Origin: Epiperipatus broadwayi
Lineage: Eukaryota > Onychophora > Udeonychophora > Euonychophora > Peripatidae
DNA: 64,000 nucleotides
Direction: 5' to 3'
Assembly: GCA_028023455.1 (NCBI GenBank)
Contig: JAQFVV010012405.1
Span: forward strand, 1,757,677 to 1,821,676
The notes under the pieces are model-generated. The model was not told where the DNA came from, made no database searches, and saw only the letters and a program-made list of their open reading frames with translations. The translations under genes and the position numbers were made by a program. Of this stretch, positions 59,250 to 64,000 are shown piece after piece (position 1 is the first letter of the stretch; each line of letters begins with the position of its first letter).

Positions 59250-59640
59250 CAATTTTTAGTTTGAATAAATTTTACACAGAACTATTTCCAATTGAAAATT
59301 TTCATGGTGAATCAATTTCTTTGATGTCAGACAGATGATTCTCAATTTTCTTCCAAACATTTCTGCTGGTATTTTCCCAGGAACTATGGATAGGATTACG
59401 TGTTGAGAAAATAATATCCTGTTATATGAGTTGACCAATGTGTACTCAAATCTTTCTGCAGGCTTCTTTTAACATCTTGATGCATGCACTCCACTTGTCT
59501 GTTACTTTCAGGATGGAACAGTAGGGTTGTTATGCATTTAACCATGTTCTATTGACATAATTGACACTGCTGACCTGAAATTGATTTAAAATTTTTTGGT
59601 ATTGACAAATTGATCTGAGAATGCAGAAACAATTCTTTGT
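59250..59640 (-). pseudogene. Ty3/gypsy integrase fragment
   Basis: Minus-strand reading: 'FHPESNRQVECMHQDVKRSLQKDLSTHW' near 59430-59545 is the end of the integrase catalytic core with the Glu of the DDE triad, followed by 'FLGKIPAEMFGRKLRI', the conserved 'TG.SPAE..FGR.LR' stretch. Two stops interrupt it. Upstream, 'DQFVNTKKF' near 59600 may correspond to the 'GTQF.S..F' block. Confidence 0.65.
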
Positions 59641-60170
59641 CTAGCAATATTATTCACCATATTATTTGCATAAAATTTACGTAAACCACAGCCAAACTTC
59701 AGTTAAAAGTAGGCTATGATTATGGAGACTCAAGGTCTCTGAAAGTGCTAAGCCATATAACTTTTTAATAAGATTTAGGCAAGCTTCACTTTTTTGCGTA
59801 AAGCGCAATCTCAATTACTTACTAATCAAAGGTGAAGTGGAAAACTAGTATTTTATCACCATATTATTATTATTTTGATTCATAATTTTCAGTTTCAAAA
59901 TAAGTTGATTTGTTACTATTACTAAAGTTATTAAATTTATTCTTTAAATAATTTTCATCAGGTTAAATATTAGATTTATTAATTTTAGAGAATTGCACTG
60001 TTTCTCTTTAAGATGACATGCTGCATAATGTGTTTTATTTTATAACCATAATAATAAATACTTAGTATGTGTAATATCCGCACTTATGACTGTGCCAAGG
60101 TTATAATTGCAAGTCATACTGTGCGGTCAGCAAATAACGTTATACAATTCCCATGCTGTTCTTTTACAAC
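59641..60170. other. Unassigned A+T-rich DNA
   Basis: Lies between the integrase remnant and the minisatellite; no further pol domain could be read. Confidence 0.4.
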
Positions 60171-60352
60171 AAAGCTCTCCAACGAATTGGTCTGCCATGA
60201 AGCTCTCCAAACGAATTGGTCTGCAACGAAGCTCTCCAATGAATTGGTCTGCAATGAAGCTCAGCCATGGATGCTCTCCCTCAAATGGTCTGCACCGACT
60301 GCTCTCCAATGAATGGTCTGCAAGCGGATGCTCTCCAAATGCATGGTCTGCA
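60171..60352 (+). repeat. Minisatellite, about six units
   Basis: Units of about 28-33 bp with consensus GAAGCTCTCCAA-GAATTGG-TCTGCAA. The first three are regular; the last three drift to GGATGCTCTCCAAATG-CATGGTCTGCAA. Much less A+T-rich than the surroundings. Confidence 0.85.
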
Positions 60353-61031
60353 ACTTGCTACTGTATGACTGCTCTCTACTGCTGTCTATATTACACTGCC
60401 CGATGTTCTCCCAATATGGCTGCTAATAACTACCTTCCTCTGTGTAGTTGTTACACCGTCTTTTATTGCTTGCTGATAACTGTAGCAATTAATCCTTGTC
60501 CAATCAGGTAACGTCTTTTATCCAGAAATATTTACAGTAAGCAAATATCTCTTGGAATTATCGTCCGCCATTATATTACTTAACTTCCTCCGTTATCAGC
60601 GTGCGATCTACATCAACCACTCGAACAAATTCTAGTTTTTCTGGAGTACACAAACATGTCTGCCATTTTTATAAACACTACAGTATGAACAAAGTCTGGG
60701 CTCATGTTTGCATTTGTATCCTTTGCTTGCTGCAGAATTGTTTTACTTGTTTTCTTGTATACTTTATCTTATATACTGTTTGTTTCCAAATTGAAATTTT
60801 ATGGGTTGCTTTAATAGTATGGTTTTTCTTGAATAGGATTGTGAATTGGTTCATTGTTTCTTCATGCACAATGGTTAATGTTATGGTTGACTAAAGTTGA
60901 TGTATTGTCTATTAAGAATTTAATTCAAGGGATTGGTCAATTATCTCATAGATAAATATATCTCTCAGTGCATCATCTATAAATTTCAAAATGATATAAA
61001 GTAACTTTTTTCAAGTTCAATTCATATTAAA
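60353..61031. other. Unassigned DNA
   Basis: 60353-60620 is of balanced composition and continues irregularly from the minisatellite. A 97-codon frame at 60601-60894 is hydrophobic but has no family signature and is not called. Confidence 0.4.
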
Positions 61032-61330
61032 TCACTTTCTCACCTTCAAAGTAATTGTGCTAATAGAACTTTTAATGTTGCATGATTTTTGAGATTTTGA
61101 AGCAAAATAAAAAATTAATAATTCTGTCACATTTTCAAATGTTAATTCCATAGGTTGAATAGGGATTGATTGTGAAACAAATATTTTGGTGGCAGCATCA
61201 CACAAACTAGTTAATGTTAATTTCAACTCACTTTTGATGTTAACAGACATGTAACATCTAACCCTATTCAGATATGTCAGCCATTGATCATGGTAATTTA
61301 AGTCAAATTTTTTGAATATACTTCACAATA
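61032..61330 (-). pseudogene. Ty3/gypsy gag (capsid) fragment
   Basis: A continuous minus-strand frame reads 'FDLNYHDQWLTYLNRVRCYMSV', then 'KLTLTSLCDAATKIFVSQSI' and 'ELTFENVTELLIFYFASK'. This is the usual capsid layout of gypsy gag (F....W..Y..R, then L....G/C, then T...V..LL...F). Orientation matches the integrase fragment downstream at 59250-59640, so both may be one decayed element; the pol between them is missing. Confidence 0.55.
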
Positions 61331-62439
61331 ATCCGTTTATATAACTAATACATTCATTCGTAGAGACTCTGGCTTCTATAAATTCAGGTGTTTTTCTCTA
61401 ATTCCAGCAATCTTTTCTTTAGCTATTCTATAGATCACATTATCATCACCATTTTTTTGTTATAGCCAGTGAATCTATAAATGATTCTTAATGAGTAACA
61501 CATTTAAAATTATTTATTAATATATCAAACAATGGTTACAGGCAGCTATATACATCACTTCTTGGTTAGTAGAATCAATTATACTCGGTCACAGCTGTAG
61601 ATCGAGAGAATGCCTAACTAGTTGTCTTTTCTTGCTTGCATCAGTGATTAATGATATTGTTGTCCATTACTGCACTCTATCTGTCATTCTACCAAATTAT
61701 GATACTTTAAAAGTGTGTTATTTCTTAGATTGATTAAGGTCACAGTTACTTAAAGATTTAGCTGTTTCTGTTTATTCAATCTGCTCCCTATCAGATAATA
61801 AAGATACAGTTAATGTACTTATCAATATAAATTCTATTGTAAGTACTCGTATGTTTTTGTCACATCTGCTGATGCCAGCTTCTGCTAAGTTCTAATTGTG
61901 AATGAACTGTGCTTCTTACAGGTTTAATGACCAATCAAAATTTGTTTTAGTCTTCTGGCCTCTTTATGCCACATCACATTGAAAAACTTGTCTTCTTAAA
62001 GTCTTGGTGTAATACAATATCTTCACTGTTTCTGGACCAATACTATCATAATGCCAATTTGTAATATGTCCAAACTGTCTTCTTTTAGTATAATAGAATA
62101 TTTATAAGTTTTGACTGGATTCAAGTGACAATTGCTTTTGTTACTTGGACAACATAAGAATTAGCTCTCTTCTGAGTAGTCATTTGTTTATTAATTGATT
62201 TTATTAATTACATTCTAAACAATAACTTTTATTAGTTGCACTGTGACTGTTCATTCTAAGGCAAAACATGTTTCCATAATAATACTTTACTGAAAGCAGA
62301 TAATTACCTTAATTGTAATGGTTAATTCTGAATAATTATTATTAAAGTGTTTGCGGATAAATGCACACATTCTTTTTCAGAATGCAATTTATAAGATCTT
62401 AATTTATTAATTAAAGTTCAAAAAAAGAAAACTCAAATT
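61331..62439. other. Unassigned DNA, possible LTR region
   Basis: Composition is mixed. It lies upstream of gag in the minus orientation, where a 5' LTR would be expected, but no second copy was found in the window. Confidence 0.35.
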
Positions 62440-63285
62440 CTTTATCAGTCAATGATGGTGGAAAAATCCCCAGCAACTTTTAACTTTGATGGTTATCAGC
62501 TTGAGAATGTAAACCAATTTAAATATCTTGGAAGTTTTGTTAAATAGAAAAGTGGATTTAGATGTTAATGGATGATACAGACTCCGTGCTGCAACCACTT
62601 CTAACAACCTAAAAGATAGAGTATTTTAACACAAGGAAATAATTATTGCAGCAAATTAGCTGTATATAGAACTTATTTTACCTAATTTAATGCATAGATA
62701 TAAAACTTGGACATTCTTTTGGTAAAGTATAAAGACATTAGAAGTTATTTAAGAATGCTCCATAAAATTTTAAAAATACAATGGCAGATCATAAAACCAA
62801 TCAATATATTCTTCATCTTGCTGGATATGATATTATTAAGTCCATTATTGTAAGATCCCACCTTGTTGGATTAGATATCTGAAATGACTAAACAATGGGA
62901 GACTTCCTAAAAGTATTTTTTATCATGAACTTAAGTAATGGCTCTACAAGAGAAGTAGACCCTGTCAATATTACAAGGATTCACTCAAAGAGATTCTAAA
63001 AAACATTAATTGCTTCAAATTGGAAAGATATGGCAAATAATAGAATATGTCAGAGAAATATATTTAGATATGGCGTTGAAGTATTTCAGAAAGAAAAACT
63101 TTCTATTGAGGAAATTAAAAGAAAAATAATATCAGAAAATGGTCCAACATATTCTGTATGTGGATTTATTTGTACTTCACAGATTTGGCGAATATTTATC
63201 ATAAAATTCATTTCTAAAATAGCTCTTTTTTTGAAGTTGGAATGTCCACACTCATTTTTGAATGGTTTTTTTTATTATTATTGAA
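62440..63285 (+). pseudogene. LINE pol C-terminal fragment (RTE/jockey-like type)
   Basis: Read across frameshifts: 'YQLENVNQFKYLGSFVK' (near 62495-62545) is the post-RT block; 'WQIIKPINIFFILL' corresponds to 'W.D...N..IL..A'; 'NNGRLPKSIFYHELK' near 62890-62940 and 'RPCQYYKDSLKEI' near 62958-62998 are the typical thumb-region motifs. The last open frame (63030-63284) reads 'RICQRNIFRYGVEVFQKEKLSIEEIKRK' and ends in a Cys pair (CGFIC). The gene is dead. Whether it belongs to the RTE-like fragment at 23128-23990 cannot be told as they do not overlap. Confidence 0.7.
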
Positions 63286-64000
63286 AAACAATATTTTAAC
63301 TAAGTATCTAAAACTGTACCATTATTAAAAATAAGGGTGCTGATATAGTACACACTCGGTGTCCATTTTGAATTTTAAAACACCCAAAAACACTGCTGCT
63401 AACATACAAGTGATAAATGACATCGACTAGAAGCACTCAGTTTCAAAAAATTAAATAGCCTAAGTGACCTTTCATTTAATTTTCAGATCTCTAAATAGGA
63501 CATTGGTGGAATACATTTATTAAAAATCTTTTTCAGGCACAATTCCATTCAGTATCAAGTTACTTTTACTGAAAGTTGCCTACTTAATTTTAATTCTAGG
63601 ATTAATTTTATTCATATTTCTAACAATTTATTCTAGGTATTTATAATTATTTGTTTTCTATTCATTAATTGTGCAGTATCTACAATTATGAAGTACTGTA
63701 GATGTTACAAGAATTTGCTAAAGCAATTATACTATCCACAAAATAGATGCTTTAAGTAACATCCTTTTGTAAATATTCCTTTAAAACTACTGCAAATGGT
63801 TTTGAAGAATAAAAATCTTTACCACCATTAACCTTCATAGTATTGTCTAAACATAGCTGTAGCAATTTGATTATTTTACAGAATTGACAATGATGTAGGT
63901 CCAATACATTTCAAAGCTTTAGTCACAATATAAATGCTTTTAAAAACAAATATTAAGATAAATCCAATACAAAATGGCAACTTGTACTTGGTTCTTCTAT
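63286..64000. other. A+T-rich DNA, nothing recognised
   Basis: No supported feature to the end of the window. Confidence 0.5.

Noticed and set aside
60601-60894. Small membrane protein gene
   Set aside because: Hydrophobic composition follows from T-rich sequence; no start context, homologue or repeat copy supports it.
1-64000. CRISPR arrays, operons or bacterial-type signals
   Set aside because: No regularly spaced short repeats and all coding remains are of eukaryotic transposable elements.
1-64000. Spliced host gene
   Set aside because: No set of short conserved coding blocks with splice sites could be assembled; open frames outside elements are A+T-driven and lack family resemblance. 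Small exons of an unfamiliar gene could still be missed.

Overview
This window looks like intergenic DNA from an animal with a strongly A+T-rich genome, most likely an invertebrate; the species cannot be fixed from the sequence. The evidence is the repeat content: a non-LTR element whose ORF1 carries a PHD finger and an SGNH esterase (known from CR1-like elements), ZBED/GTF2IRD2-type hAT transposases, Ty3/gypsy-like LTR elements and tRNA-derived SINEs. I found no convincing host protein-coding gene. Every recognisable coding stretch belongs to a transposable element, and nearly all are broken by stops or frameshifts.

Layout: 243-1690 is one copy of a diverged repeat (second copy 38005-39180). 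3486-3900 holds a small repeat with a hammerhead-like RNA motif. 6376-6485 is a tRNA-Val-like SINE. 8100-9270 is a CR1-like ORF1. 12200-17683 is a long LINE with CCHC ORF1, AP endonuclease and YMDD reverse transcriptase. 19181-20850 is a related LINE 3' half on the minus strand. 22344-23990 holds an unassigned repeat followed by an RTE-like RT fragment. 25427-28729 is a nest: a fold-back repeat split by a hAT transposon that itself contains a LINE 3' end and a small TIR element. 29021-29843 is a tandem duplication. 30890-31190 and 35345-36475 carry hammerhead-like repeats in inverted arrangement. 31618-34143 is a second hAT with an 8-bp target-site duplication. 40233-41212 is a LINE 3' end, followed by a SINE and a hAT remnant.

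43634-43945 is a near-palindromic fold-back. 46492-53715 is an LTR retrotransposon with long LTRs (about 2.7 kb), 4-bp target-site duplication, primer-binding-like and polypurine sites and a gag remnant, but no pol. 54345-56062 is the 5' half of another copy of the 12200-17683 LINE family (minus strand), abutting a second copy of the 22344 repeat. 59250-61330 holds Ty3/gypsy integrase and gag remnants (minus strand) and a minisatellite. 62440-63285 is a LINE 3' end.

The most interesting signal is a set of short repeats carrying hammerhead-ribozyme-like cores (CTGANGA, GAAA, GTC). Two diverged families (3.5 kb and 31-36 kb) keep the core while both segments of stem I change in a compensatory way. 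In each family two motifs in the same orientation are spaced by a constant monomer (379 and 334 bp), the architecture expected of retrozyme-like elements that replicate through circular RNA. An extra A next to stem II and a two-base-pair stem III are the main reasons for caution.
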